Shown: positions 50,545 to 60,376, counted from the first letter of the stretch. The stretch: DNA of 64,000 bases from Pelagimonas sp050633425 (GCF_050633425.1 NZ_JBOEGM010000008.1:478232-542231), one strand, 5' to 3'. The notes: generated from the letters alone by a model not told the origin. Numbers and translations: made by a program.

Positions 50545-51645
50545 TTAGGCGATATCATCCACAAACGCCGCTGGCGGCGGCGGCGGCGGCGGCGGAACGC
50601 TGGAGCCAACGTTTCGCACGTTAACGCTTGCATCAAGGTCGCTGACTGTCCCGTCGTCCAATGTGACTTGCAGCGTGAAGTCGACCATTTCATCACCGAT
50701 GACAATGCCTTCGCTCGCGGCGAGATCCATGTCGACCGACAAGCGACCGCTATTTAGGTCAAAGACCAAAACGTCGTCATAAGGGTTGGTCGGATCATCA
50801 ATAAGGACCGCAGACACGACGTCGTTGTCGGGGTCTATGACAGACGCACTTGTAGAAGGCTCGTATCCTGCGTCATAGATGCTACCGTTTACCCGTATGT
50901 AGGTTGGATCGTTCACACCTTCGACGACCAAAGAGACCGTGGCTGTGGTGCCATCAACATTGGTGTATTCTCCTGTGAAGGTGAGCTGTTCGCCTTCTTG
51001 AAGATCATCAATGCGTTCATGGCCAGTAATCCCTTCATAGGGGGCGAACGACAAGGTTCCGTCTGGCAAAAGGTCAGCATGGCCCCACGAGTTGTCGCCG
51101 TTTTCGTCAAACAACCTGATTTGACCAGCGAGGGCGGCTCCTTCGCCGTCGTTGTCCAGAACATTGCCAACGTTCACGATATTGGGGTCAGTAGACCCAA
51201 CGGCATGAGGGTTAATTAAATCGGCGCTGACAACAAACACATCGTCCTGCGCGCCGGTTTCTATCACTGGCGGGTCGCGCGGGTCAAAGGTGACACCGTC
51301 AATGCTGACCGTCAGGTTTTCAACACGGCGCACCGAAATGTCGATGGTTTCAAAATGAAACGGGCGTTGGAACATGCGGCCCCACCATGAAGAGCCTGTG
51401 TGTTCGACATGATCATAGAAGGCGACAAATTCCTCCTGAACCGCCGGGTCATCCCATTGGGCCTGGGTTAGCTCTACAACCAGCGTGTCATCGCCGCGAC
51501 CACCGTTAAAGTAGCGGCGCATGCCACCATCTTCGTCGTGATTATATGTGAGCGTATCGTCACCTTTTCCGGTGAAAATCCGACGGTCGCCATCATCGAC
51601 GGTCAAGTCGTCATCTCGACGGGTTCCAAATTTAAAAAATCTCAA
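50545..51645 (-). CDS. RTX-like, calcium-binding repeat protein with poly-proline C-terminus
   Basis: 366 residues starting at TTG, chosen because GGAGGGG lies 7 bases before it. Two nonapeptide-like repeats (GKGDDTLTY, GGRGDDTLVVEL) are near the start. VCBS/cadherin-like strands follow (VLDNDGEGAALAGQIRLFDENGD, DGTLSFAPYEG, FTGEYTNVDGTTATVSLVVEGVNDP). A run of eight prolines precedes the end. There is no Sec signal, so type I secretion is likely, but no exporter is near. The function is unknown; adhesion is a guess. It lies alone between phoR and pstS. Confidence 0.7.
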   Translation of the reverse strand: MRFFKFGTRRDDDLTVDDGDRRIFTGKGDDTLTYNHDEDGGMRRYFNGGRGDDTLVVELTQAQWDDPAVQEEFVAFYDHVEHTGSSWWGRMFQRPFHFETIDISVRRVENLTVSIDGVTFDPRDPPVIETGAQDDVFVVSADLINPHAVGSTDPNIVNVGNVLDNDGEGAALAGQIRLFDENGDNSWGHADLLPDGTLSFAPYEGITGHERIDDLQEGEQLTFTGEYTNVDGTTATVSLVVEGVNDPTYIRVNGSIYDAGYEPSTSASVIDPDNDVVSAVLIDDPTNPYDDVLVFDLNSGRLSVDMDLAASEGIVIGDEMVDFTLQVTLDDGTVSDLDASVNVRNVGSSVPPPPPPPPAAFVDDIA

Positions 51646-52094
51646 AGGATGTCCCCTCCAATTGGTTTTTGAGCACAAAAGACCAGCAATCGTAAAACTT
51701 GGTCAAAAACCTGAGTGGAGGGATTGCCCATTGGCAAGGAAATTCACTGTTTCGGGTTCAAATAAGGCGAAAACTCACTCGTTCGGGTGAGTGGTTTCGT
51801 GGTAAAGTTCAGGAAAATCAGTGTGTTCGCCTAACGGATGTGGTGGGTTTTGCTGATGATTCTCACCCAATCACTGTGCAAGCACGGAGGATGCGTGATT
51901 GGGGGTACGCTCGGGCTGGGGCCGCGTGTCACTCCGGTTTGGCGGGATAAATTTAACCAAGTCGCACACAAAATGCCGCCTTTCATAAAACTGTTACAGT
52001 TGTGTCACAAAAGCATTGCGAGAGGTTAATACCTCGGGCCTCGGAGATCATCACAGGGATGATCGTTCTAAAGTAAACTTTTCAGGAGTTCACC
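51646..52094. other. 449-base spacer carrying the pst promoter region
   Basis: No protein gene is credible here. The last 100 bases hold the Pho box and a GAGGTTAATACCTC inverted repeat (52022-52035) before the pstS ribosome site. I see no structure in 51700-51980. Confidence 0.7.
51991..52008 (+). promoter_or_regulatory. Pho box upstream of pstS
   Basis: CTGTTACAGTTGTGTCAC fits two PhoB half-sites of the CTGTCAT type spaced 11 bases apart, 86 bases before the pstS start. PhoB phosphorylated under phosphate starvation is expected to bind here and activate the whole pst-phoU-phoB operon. Confidence 0.8.
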
Positions 52095-53135
52095 ATGACC
52101 GTGAAACTGACCGCCTCCGTGCTGGCAATTGCCGCCGTTTCTGCTTCTGCTGCTTTTGCCCGTGACAACGTGCAGGTTGCCGGTTCTTCGACCGTTCTGC
52201 CCTACGCCTCGATCGTAGCTGAAGCGTTCGGCGAAAACTTCGACTTCCCAACACCTGTTGTTGAATCTGGTGGCTCTTCGGCTGGTCTTAAGCGCTTCTG
52301 CGAAGGCGTTGGCGAAAACACCATCGACGTTGCAAACGCGTCGCGCAAAATCAAAGACAAAGAGATCAAAGCCTGTGCCGAAGCTGGTGTGACTGACATC
52401 ATCGAAGTGCGCATTGGCTATGATGGCATCGTATTTGCGTCGCAAATCGACGGCCCAGCCTACACAGAATTCCAGCCGGTTGACATCTTCAACGGTCTGG
52501 CCGCCAAAGTTGTCAAAGACGGCGCATTGGTTGAAAACACCCACAAGCAGTGGGCGGACTTCAACGCCGATCTGCCAGCGGCCGACATCGCAGCCTTCAT
52601 CCCAGGCACCAAGCACGGGACACGCGAAGTTTTCGAAGAAAAAGTACTGGTTGAAGGCTGTAAAGAAGCCGGCGCATTCGACCTGTACATGGCTGCAAAC
52701 GGTGGCGACAAGAAAGCCGCTGGCAAAGCCTGCTACGAAGTGCGTACCGATGGCGTTTCTGTCGACATCGACGGCGACTACACAGAGACCCTTGCCCGTG
52801 TTGACGCCAACCCGAACGGCATCGGCGTATTCGGTCTGGCCTTCTATGAAAACAACACAGACACGTTGAAAGTGGCCACAATGGGCGGCGTTGCGCCTTC
52901 CACCGAGAGCATCTCGACCGGTGAATACCCTGTGTCTCGCCCACTGTTCTTCTACGTCAAGAAAGCCCACATCGGCGTTATTCCTGGCCTGAAAGAATAT
53001 GCTGAGTTCTTCGTTTCCGAAGAGATTGCTGGCTCGGACGGTCCTTTGTCTGAGTACGGTCTGGTGTCTGACCCAGAGCTGGAAGCAACTCAGGCCGCAG
53101 TTGCGGACGAGAAAACAATGATGGAAGGCATGTAA
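52095..53135 (+). CDS. pstS: phosphate-binding protein PstS
   Basis: 346 residues with a signal peptide (MTVKLTASVLAIAAVSASAAFA). The phosphate-site segments are VAGSSTVLPYASIVAEAF and VESGGSSAGLKRFCEG; PGTKHGTREVFEEKVL supplies another ligand. It is the periplasmic receptor of the high-affinity PstSCAB importer. The A/T-light codon choice (GCT, CGC, AAC) suggests high expression. An AGGAG ribosome site precedes it, and the Pho box lies upstream. Confidence 0.96.
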   Translation: MTVKLTASVLAIAAVSASAAFARDNVQVAGSSTVLPYASIVAEAFGENFDFPTPVVESGGSSAGLKRFCEGVGENTIDVANASRKIKDKEIKACAEAGVTDIIEVRIGYDGIVFASQIDGPAYTEFQPVDIFNGLAAKVVKDGALVENTHKQWADFNADLPAADIAAFIPGTKHGTREVFEEKVLVEGCKEAGAFDLYMAANGGDKKAAGKACYEVRTDGVSVDIDGDYTETLARVDANPNGIGVFGLAFYENNTDTLKVATMGGVAPSTESISTGEYPVSRPLFFYVKKAHIGVIPGLKEYAEFFVSEEIAGSDGPLSEYGLVSDPELEATQAAVADEKTMMEGM

Positions 53136-53152
53136 GCCTTACACTAAGGACA

Positions 53153-53179
53153 GGGGCAGCATATTTCGCTGCCCCTTTT
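53153..53179 (+). terminator. partial terminator between pstS and pstC
   Basis: Arms GGGGCAGC and GCTGCCCC with a 7-base loop, followed by TTTTCCCCTTTT. Such a hairpin lets pstS be made in excess of the membrane subunits. Confidence 0.75.
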
Positions 53180-53246
53180 CCCCTTTTAGGTTCTTTCGTA
53201 AGACCACCTTTCAAGATCACTTCAAAGACAACCCGCAGGGGGGCAG

Positions 53247-54734
53247 ATGCCTGTTTACTGGCTAGTTTTCATTGTGCTCGGGCTCGCGGTTGTCGGCTAT
53301 ATACTTGGCCGCCAACGCGCCTTAGCAAACGCAGGGGGCGATAGCCGTCTCTTGCATTCACTGCCGTCTTACTACGGCTCTAACGTTGCAATCAAAACGG
53401 CAGTTCCAGCATTCTTGCTGTTGGTTGTCTGGCTGCTCGCGCAGCCTTTCGTCGTTGAAAATCGTGTCATCGGTATGATCCCCGACAGCGAGATCCGCGA
53501 AGGATCAAGCGCGGGTCTGGTGATGGCAGAGGTGCGCCGCGCCTCGGTCGCTTTGGAAAACACGGTTCAATCGGGTCTCATGACCGAAGAGGACGCGCGC
53601 AACGTGCGTGCCGAACTCACCGATATAACCAAACGCCTCAAGGATGCCGGCCAGATCATCACATCGACGATCACACAGCCGATCCTGCGCGCCGCCCAAG
53701 CCCATCGTTCGATGAGCAATAGCGGTAAATTCTATATGGGTATTGCGGTCGTTGCGATTGCCTTGGCAGGGCTGGCCTGGGGCATGACGGGTACGCATCC
53801 GGATTACCGGGCACGTAATGTTGTGGAAAAGTCGGTACGAATGCTTTTGGTGGCGGCCGCGTCTATTGCGATCTTGACCACCATCGGGATTGTCCTGTCG
53901 CTGATCTTTAACACGGTCGAATTTTTCCGCCTGTATCCGATCAAGCTCTTCTTCTTTGAGCCGACATGGCTGCCGAGCTTTGGCGGTGGTACTGATCATG
54001 ATGGCAATCCGCTGTCAAAACTGGGTATTTTGCCACTGCTCTGGGGCACGATCTATATCTCGATCATCGCCCTTGCCGTGGCCGTGCCGATCGGACTGTT
54101 CGCTGCGATCTTCTTGTCGGAATATGCCGGTCCAAAAGTCCGGGCCTTCGCCAAGCCGACGCTGGAAGTTCTGGCCGGTATCCCGACCATCGTTTACGGT
54201 CTCTTCGCTTTGCTGACTGTTGGCCCCTTGTTGATCAGTGTCTTTGGCAATGACGGGCTTGGCTGGATGCAAGCCGGGACAGCGGTGATGACAGCTGGAT
54301 TGGTGATGGGCATCATGTTGATCCCATTTGTCAGCTCTCTGTCGGACGACATCATCAATGCGGTGCCACAGGCGATGCGCGATGGGTCTTATGGTTTGGG
54401 GGCGACCAAATCCGAGACAATCAAACAGGTGGTTTTGCCTGCGGCCTTGCCCGGTATTGTGGGGGCGATCCTATTGGCGGCCTCGCGCGCCATTGGTGAG
54501 ACCATGATCGTTGTTCTTGGGGCAGGGGCCGCGGCCCGTCTGAGCCTCAACCCATTCGAAGCCATGACCACAGTCACCGCCAAGATCGTCAGCCAGTTGA
54601 CCGGTGACGCCGACTTTGCCTCGCCCGAGGCGCTGGTGGCCTTTGCCCTTGGTATGACCCTCTTCATCCTGACGCTCGCTCTGAACGTCTTTGCCCTTTA
54701 TATCGTGCGCAAATATCGGGAGCAGTACGACTAA
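53247..54734 (+). CDS. pstC: phosphate ABC permease PstC
   Basis: 495 residues, longer than E. coli PstC because of a hydrophilic N-terminal region (to about residue 180) between the first helices. The core permease has SEYAGPKVRAFAKPTLEVLAGIPTIVYG and the coupling loop SYGLGATKSETIKQVVLPAALPGIVGA. The ribosome site before the ATG is GCAGGGGGG. It ends with a one-base overlap into pstA (TAATG). Confidence 0.95.
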   Translation: MPVYWLVFIVLGLAVVGYILGRQRALANAGGDSRLLHSLPSYYGSNVAIKTAVPAFLLLVVWLLAQPFVVENRVIGMIPDSEIREGSSAGLVMAEVRRASVALENTVQSGLMTEEDARNVRAELTDITKRLKDAGQIITSTITQPILRAAQAHRSMSNSGKFYMGIAVVAIALAGLAWGMTGTHPDYRARNVVEKSVRMLLVAAASIAILTTIGIVLSLIFNTVEFFRLYPIKLFFFEPTWLPSFGGGTDHDGNPLSKLGILPLLWGTIYISIIALAVAVPIGLFAAIFLSEYAGPKVRAFAKPTLEVLAGIPTIVYGLFALLTVGPLLISVFGNDGLGWMQAGTAVMTAGLVMGIMLIPFVSSLSDDIINAVPQAMRDGSYGLGATKSETIKQVVLPAALPGIVGAILLAASRAIGETMIVVLGAGAAARLSLNPFEAMTTVTAKIVSQLTGDADFASPEALVAFALGMTLFILTLALNVFALYIVRKYREQYD

Positions 54735-56098
54735 TGACCGATGCAAGCATTCAGACCCCGCAACCGGGGCAAGAGCCGCGCCGCAAGTCATCGCTGATGA
54801 CTTTGGACGCCCGCACCAAACGCCGAAATGCCTCAGAGGCCCGCTTTCGCTACTACGGTATGGCCGCTGTTGGTGCCGGTGTGTTGTTCCTGGTGGTTCT
54901 TCTCACCGCGATTTTGTCAAACGGTGTTGGTGCCTTTCAACAGACCTTTATGACTGTTGAGGTCTACCTTGATCCTGCCAAGCTCGACAAAAAGGGCGCG
55001 CGCAATATTGATGACATCAAGAAAGTGTCGACCTTTGGATACACACCGCTGATCCAACAAGCGGTCTTTGATGAGATCGAAGCCAATGGCATTGAAACGC
55101 CTCTGGCCAAACGCAAAGATATGAAAGCGTTGATTTCGGCCTCTGCGGCGGCGCAGGTTCGTGACTATGTCATCGCCAACCCGTCTCAAATCGGTGAGCG
55201 TGTGTCGTTTCAGGTTTTGTCATCGTCACGGGTTGATGGATACCTCAAAGGCCGCGTGACGCGCGAGTCAGTGGCGCGTGACAAGAACATCAAAGCCGTT
55301 CACCTTGATTTGGTGGATGAGCTGAAAGACGCAGGGATTGTTGTCAAAAAATTCAACATGTCCTTTATCACCGGGTCAGACGCCTCCGAGAGTCGCGCCG
55401 AACAGGCGGGCATGGGTGTCTCGATCCTGGGATCGTTCTTTATGACCCTGGTTGTTTTGGCCATGGCCTTGCCAATTGGTGTGGCGGCCTCAATCTACCT
55501 TGAGGAATTTGCCCCACAAAACCGCTGGACCGATCTGATTGAAGTCAACATTTCAAACCTCGCGGCGGTCCCGTCGATTGTGTTTGGTATTCTTGGCTTG
55601 GCTGTGTTCATCCAATTCGCCCACCTGCCGCAATCGGCACCTTTGGTTGGGGGCTTGGTTCTGACCTTGATGACCTTGCCGACGATCATCATCTCGACCC
55701 GAGCCTCTTTGAAATCGGTGCCTCCGAGCATTCGTGACGCGGCTTTGGGGATTGGTGCTTCCAAGATGCAGGCGGTGTTCCATCACGTTCTGCCTCTGGC
55801 GATGCCGGGTATTTTGACCGGGACAATCATTGGTCTGGCGCAGGCCCTTGGTGAAACGGCACCGCTGCTGTTGATCGGGATGGTTGGCTATATCGCCACC
55901 AACTATCCAAGCGGTATCGGCTCTGGTTTCATGGATCCAAACTCGGCCATGCCGGCTCAGATCTACGAATGGGCCAAACGTGCCGACCCCGCGTATTATG
56001 AGCGTGCCTGGGGTGGGATCATCATTTTGCTGGTGTTCTTGCTGACCATGAACATCATCGCAATTATCCTGCGCCGCCGCTTTGAGCGCCGGTGGTAA
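54734..56098 (+). CDS. pstA: phosphate ABC permease PstA
   Basis: 454 residues with a DUF3333-type N-terminal extension (to about 210) holding one membrane helix and a periplasmic part, then the permease core: ASIYLEEFAPQNRWTDLIEVNISNLAAVPSIVFGILGLAVF and the coupling loop DAALGIGASKMQAVFHHVLPLAMPGILTG. This long form is usual in alphaproteobacteria. It overlaps pstC by one base; pstB follows after 15. Confidence 0.95.
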   Translation: MTDASIQTPQPGQEPRRKSSLMTLDARTKRRNASEARFRYYGMAAVGAGVLFLVVLLTAILSNGVGAFQQTFMTVEVYLDPAKLDKKGARNIDDIKKVSTFGYTPLIQQAVFDEIEANGIETPLAKRKDMKALISASAAAQVRDYVIANPSQIGERVSFQVLSSSRVDGYLKGRVTRESVARDKNIKAVHLDLVDELKDAGIVVKKFNMSFITGSDASESRAEQAGMGVSILGSFFMTLVVLAMALPIGVAASIYLEEFAPQNRWTDLIEVNISNLAAVPSIVFGILGLAVFIQFAHLPQSAPLVGGLVLTLMTLPTIIISTRASLKSVPPSIRDAALGIGASKMQAVFHHVLPLAMPGILTGTIIGLAQALGETAPLLLIGMVGYIATNYPSGIGSGFMDPNSAMPAQIYEWAKRADPAYYERAWGGIIILLVFLLTMNIIAIILRRRFERRW

Positions 56099-56113
56099 GA
56101 AGGAAACCGACCT

Positions 56114-56917
56114 ATGTATGACGTACAAAAAACGCGCGCGGAGACAGACGTGGACCTACTTGATCACAAAATTAAAGCCCGCAACGTTCAGGTTTTTTAC
56201 GGCGACACCCATGCCATCAAGGACGTGGATGTCGACATTGAGGCCAAATGCGTGACGGCGTTCATCGGCCCATCAGGATGCGGTAAATCGACCTTTTTGC
56301 GCTGTTTGAACCGGATGAATGACACCATCGACATTTGTCGGGTTCAGGGCGAAATCTTGCTGGATGACGAAAACATCTATGACAAGAAAGTTGACCCCGT
56401 ACAGCTGCGCGCCAAGGTTGGTATGGTGTTCCAAAAGCCCAACCCATTCCCAAAGTCGATCTATGACAATATCGCCTATGGCCCGCGCATTCATGGTCTG
56501 GCCCGCAACAAGGCCGATCTCGATGTGATCGTTGAAAAAAGCCTGCGCCGCGGGGCGATCTGGGAAGAGGTCAAAGACCGCTTGCATGCGCCCGGCACGG
56601 GTCTTTCGGGCGGGCAGCAACAGCGGCTGTGTATTGCCCGCGCGATTGCGACCGAACCCGAAGTTCTGTTGATGGACGAGCCATGCTCGGCTCTTGATCC
56701 GATTGCTACGGCTCAGGTTGAGGAATTGATCGACGAGCTGCGCCAAGACTATTCGGTGGTTATCGTGACCCACTCGATGCAACAGGCGGCACGTGTCAGC
56801 CAAAAAACAGCCTTCTTCCACCTTGGTAATTTGGTGGAATTTGGTGAAACGGGCAAGATTTTCACAAACCCCGAAGACCCGCGTACCGAGAGCTATATTA
56901 CAGGACGGATTGGCTAA
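56114..56917 (+). CDS. pstB: phosphate ABC ATPase PstB
   Basis: 267 residues. Walker A GPSGCGKST; Q-loop MVFQKPNPFPKSIYDN; signature LSGGQQQRLCIARA; Walker B VLLMDEPCSALDP; H-loop VIVTHSMQQA. RNVQVFYGDTHAIKDVD is the normal PstB N-terminus. It shares its last base with the start of phoU, giving translational coupling. Confidence 0.97.
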   Translation: MYDVQKTRAETDVDLLDHKIKARNVQVFYGDTHAIKDVDVDIEAKCVTAFIGPSGCGKSTFLRCLNRMNDTIDICRVQGEILLDDENIYDKKVDPVQLRAKVGMVFQKPNPFPKSIYDNIAYGPRIHGLARNKADLDVIVEKSLRRGAIWEEVKDRLHAPGTGLSGGQQQRLCIARAIATEPEVLLMDEPCSALDPIATAQVEELIDELRQDYSVVIVTHSMQQAARVSQKTAFFHLGNLVEFGETGKIFTNPEDPRTESYITGRIG

Positions 56918-57651
56918 TGACCGAGCTAAAGAACCATATTGTCACCTCATTTGATCGCGATCTGGAAGGCATTCAGGCCCAGATCATGAAGATGGGTGGG
57001 CTGGTCGAGGCCTCGATCATGGAAGCCGCGACATCGCTGGAAACCCGTGACGTTGAGCTGGCCGAAAAAGTGCGCAAGGGCGACAAGGTTGTCGACGCCT
57101 TGGAAGAAGTGCTGAACGATGAAGCGGCGCAGGTGATTGCCCTGCGCGCGCCGACCGCCTCGGATTTGCGGGTTGTGCTGTCGGTCATGCGGATGTCTGC
57201 CAACCTTGAGCGGATCGGTGATCTGTCCAAGAACATCGCCAAGCGGACGGATGTTTTGGTTCAGGTGCCACCAGTGGGTGACACCGCCACTTCGCTGCGC
57301 CGGATGGCCCGTGAAGTGGAGCTGATGCTTAAGGATGCGCTGGATGCTTATATCCAGCGTGACGATGCATTGGCGCTTGATGTGATTGCCCGCGACGAAG
57401 ACGTGGACAAGATGCACAACACCCTGTTCCGCGAGCTTTTGACATACATGTTGGAGGATCCGGGCAATATCACCGCCTGTATGCACCTTCATTTCATCGC
57501 CAAGAATATCGAACGTATGGGCGACCATGTGACGTCGATTGCAGAACAGGTTGTGTTCATGGCAACCGGCTCCATTCCGCATGGCGATCGCAACAAAAGC
57601 GATGAAACCTCGTCCGAGCTTGGCCCGCAGCACATTGGTAACGGAGTCTGA
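56917..57651 (+). CDS. phoU: phosphate signalling regulator PhoU
   Basis: 244 residues, all-helical, with the two PhoU repeats. Each has an E/D-x3-R metal-binding type motif, seen as MRMSANLERIGDLSKNIAKR and HFIAKNIERMGDHVTSIAEQ. It links the Pst importer to the PhoR kinase and turns the regulon off when phosphate is ample. It is the fifth gene of the operon, coupled to pstB; phoB follows after 2 bases. Confidence 0.96.
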   Translation: MTELKNHIVTSFDRDLEGIQAQIMKMGGLVEASIMEAATSLETRDVELAEKVRKGDKVVDALEEVLNDEAAQVIALRAPTASDLRVVLSVMRMSANLERIGDLSKNIAKRTDVLVQVPPVGDTATSLRRMAREVELMLKDALDAYIQRDDALALDVIARDEDVDKMHNTLFRELLTYMLEDPGNITACMHLHFIAKNIERMGDHVTSIAEQVVFMATGSIPHGDRNKSDETSSELGPQHIGNGV

Positions 57652-57653
57652 TC

Positions 57654-58343
57654 ATGTCGTCAGATCACCCCACAGTATTGGTGGTTGAGGACGAGGCTGC
57701 ACAACGTGAAATCCTGGCCTACAATCTAGAGGCGGAAGGGTTTCGCGTGGTGCGCGCTGAGAATGGCGAAGAAGCGCTTGTGATGGTGTCCGAGGAAAAC
57801 CCGGATATCATCGTTCTTGACTGGATGATGCCCAATGTGTCGGGCATCGAAGTGTGTCGCCAAATCAAGACGCGGCCTGAAACACGTAACGTTCCGATTA
57901 TTATGCTGTCGGCGCGGTCCGAAGAAGTTGACCGGGTGCGTGGCCTTGAAACCGGGGCGGATGACTATGTGGTCAAACCTTATTCGGTGGTCGAGTTGAT
58001 GGCCCGTGTTCGGGCGCAACTGCGCCGGACACGTCCAGCTTCGGTTGGGGTACAGCTGGATTATCAGGATATTACGCTTGATCCCGAAACCCATCGTGTC
58101 ACGCGCGGCGGCTCTTCGCTCAAGCTGGGCCCGACGGAGTTTCGTCTGCTGAGCACCTTTATGGAGAAGCCGGGCAGGGTGTGGTCACGCGATCAGCTCT
58201 TGGATCGGGTTTGGGGGCGCGACATCTATGTTGATACGCGCACTGTCGACGTCCATATCGGCCGCCTTCGCAAGGCGCTGTGCCAACACGGCGGCGATGA
58301 TCCACTGCGCACGGTACGCGGTGCGGGATATGCGCTGGGATAA
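57654..58343 (+). CDS. phoB: phosphate regulon response regulator PhoB
   Basis: 229 residues: receiver (acidic pair in VVEDEAAQ, phospho-acceptor Asp in IIVLDWMMPNVSG, Lys in DYVVKPYS) and a winged-helix OmpR-type DNA-binding domain (VWSRDQLLDRVWGRDIYVDTRTVDVHIGRLRKAL). It binds Pho boxes such as the one before pstS, so the operon activates itself. An inverted repeat with CTTGCGGTGC arms follows at about 58417-58439. Confidence 0.96.
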   Translation: MSSDHPTVLVVEDEAAQREILAYNLEAEGFRVVRAENGEEALVMVSEENPDIIVLDWMMPNVSGIEVCRQIKTRPETRNVPIIMLSARSEEVDRVRGLETGADDYVVKPYSVVELMARVRAQLRRTRPASVGVQLDYQDITLDPETHRVTRGGSSLKLGPTEFRLLSTFMEKPGRVWSRDQLLDRVWGRDIYVDTRTVDVHIGRLRKALCQHGGDDPLRTVRGAGYALG

Positions 58344-58576
58344 CCTTGGAAAAGGGTTGTCCACTCACACAATTCGGGCAGAAGCCCAAGAAATAATGCG
58401 TTTTTGAACTTTCAGTCTTGCGGTGCGGCGCATCGCAAGTTAAAGCGCGCCCACGAACCCCACAGGCGGGGGCGGGCATTTGGGGGAGACATCCTCAAAG
58501 TCCACCGGTTGAAGCATACCTGAATGATGGTGCTTTGATCCCCCGCTGAGGATATGAAACCGGAAAGGATAAAGAC

Positions 58577-59350
58577 ATGGCTCTTCCTGAGTTCACCATG
58601 CGTCAGCTGCTTGAAGCAGGCGTACACTTTGGTCACCAAACCCAGCGCTGGAACCCCCGTATGGGTGAGTTCATCTACGGTTCGCGTAACGGCATCCACA
58701 TCATGGACCTGACGCAAACTGTTCCTATGCTGGACCAAGCGCTCAAAGCGATCCGCGATTGTGTTGCCAAGGGTGGCCGCGTTCTCTTTGTTGGGACCAA
58801 GCGTCAGGCTGCGACACCTGTTGCTGAAGCCGCTGAAAAATGCGCCCAGTACTACATGAACCACCGTTGGCTCGGCGGCACGCTGACAAACTGGCAGACT
58901 GTTTCCAAGTCCATCCAGCGCCTGCGCACCATTGACGAGCTGATGGAAACTGGCGCCGAAGGCCTGACCAAGAAAGAGCGTCTTGGCATGGAACGTGACC
59001 AGACCAAATTGCAGGCATCGCTGGGCGGTATCCGCGAAATGGGCGGTGTTCCTGACATGCTCTTCGTCATCGACGTGAAAAAAGAAGCGCTGGCCGTTGC
59101 CGAAGCCAACAAACTGGGTATCCCAGTTGTTGCGATCGTTGACACCAACTGCTCGCCCGATGGTGTTGATTACATCATCCCAGGCAACGATGACGCGGCC
59201 CGCGCCATCACACTCTATACAGATCTGGCATCGCGCGCTGCTCTGGACGGTATGACCGGCCAAATGGAAGCGGCAGGCATCGATCTGGGTGCGTTGGAAG
59301 ACGCTCCAGAAGAAGAAGTTGTTGCCGAAGAAGCACCAGCCGAAGGGTAA
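58577..59350 (+). CDS. rpsB: 30S ribosomal protein S2
   Basis: 257 residues, with the family signatures LLEAGVHFGHQTQRWNPRMGEFIYG near the start and PVVAIVDTNCSPDGVDYIIPGNDDAARAI. An acidic tail (EDAPEEEVVAEEAPAEG) is typical of alphaproteobacterial S2. A strong GGAAAGGA ribosome site precedes the ATG. tsf follows after 123 bases, the standard rpsB-tsf order. The 233-base leader has no clear regulatory fold I can name. Confidence 0.98.
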   Translation: MALPEFTMRQLLEAGVHFGHQTQRWNPRMGEFIYGSRNGIHIMDLTQTVPMLDQALKAIRDCVAKGGRVLFVGTKRQAATPVAEAAEKCAQYYMNHRWLGGTLTNWQTVSKSIQRLRTIDELMETGAEGLTKKERLGMERDQTKLQASLGGIREMGGVPDMLFVIDVKKEALAVAEANKLGIPVVAIVDTNCSPDGVDYIIPGNDDAARAITLYTDLASRAALDGMTGQMEAAGIDLGALEDAPEEEVVAEEAPAEG

Positions 59351-59473
59351 ACCCTTGGGCCATGCGCGGGTGTCACTTTGGTGACATCCAAGCCTGATTT
59401 AAACGGGCGCGCATAACAAGATCGGGTGGCGACAGGCCACCCGCATTGCATTTTCAGAAGAGGAAGCCAAATC

Positions 59474-60349
59474 ATGGCGATCACTGCTGCACAGGTAAAA
59501 GAACTGCGTGAAATCACTGCCGCTGGCATGATGGACGCGAAAAAAGCGTTGGTAGCAACCGACGGTGACATGGAAGCCGCCATTGACTGGCTGCGCACCA
59601 AAGGTCTGGCCAAAGCCGCCAAGAAATCGGGCCGTACGGCTGCCGAAGGTCTTGTTGCTGTTGCGGTTTCCGGCGGCAAAGGTGTTGCTGTTGAAGTGAA
59701 CTCGGAAACCGATTTCGTTTCCAAGAACGCTGAATTCCAAGAAATGGTCGGCGGTATCGCTGCTGCGGCTCTGACCGTTGCGGACATCGATGCGCTGAAC
59801 GCGGCTGATCTGGGCGGCAAATCCGTTGCAGACACCATCACGGACAAAATCGCCACCATCGGCGAAAACATGTCTGTGCGCCGTATGTCGACCGTCGAAG
59901 GCGACGTTGTGACATCCTATGTCCACAACGCGGCCACCACTGGCATGGGCCAGATCGGTGTTTTGGTTGCGCTCAAAGGCGGTGACGAAGCTTTTGGCAA
60001 GCAGGTTGCCATGCACATCGCTGCGGCCAACCCACAGTCGCTGTCCGAAGCGGATCTGGATGCTGCCGTTGTTGAAAAAGAACGTCAGGTTCAAATCGAC
60101 ATCGCCCGTGAATCAGGCAAGCCTGAGCAGGTTATCGAAAAGATGATCGTTGGCCGTATGAAGAAATTCCTGGCTGAAGTCACACTTTTGGGCCAGCAGT
60201 TCGTCATGAACACCGACCTGACCGTTGAGCAAGCTGCCAAAGAAGCCGGTGCGGAAGTTGTCGGCTATGTGCGCATGCAGGTTGGCGAAGGCATCGAGAA
60301 AGTCGAAGAAGATTTCGCAGCAGAAGTTGCGAAAGCTGTTCAGGGCTAA
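59474..60349 (+). CDS. tsf: elongation factor Ts
   Basis: 291 residues. The N-terminal UBA-like part is ITAAQVKELREITAAGMMDAKKAL; the TDFV loop (NSETDFVSKNAEFQ) contacts the nucleotide site of EF-Tu to release GDP. The C-terminal coiled-coil and VGYVRMQVGEGIEKVEEDFAAEV are normal. AAGAGGAAG precedes the ATG at 59474. It is followed by a terminator. Confidence 0.98.
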   Translation: MAITAAQVKELREITAAGMMDAKKALVATDGDMEAAIDWLRTKGLAKAAKKSGRTAAEGLVAVAVSGGKGVAVEVNSETDFVSKNAEFQEMVGGIAAAALTVADIDALNAADLGGKSVADTITDKIATIGENMSVRRMSTVEGDVVTSYVHNAATTGMGQIGVLVALKGGDEAFGKQVAMHIAAANPQSLSEADLDAAVVEKERQVQIDIARESGKPEQVIEKMIVGRMKKFLAEVTLLGQQFVMNTDLTVEQAAKEAGAEVVGYVRMQVGEGIEKVEEDFAAEVAKAVQG

Positions 60350-60376
60350 GGTCTGGTCCTCTTCATGATCAAACGG

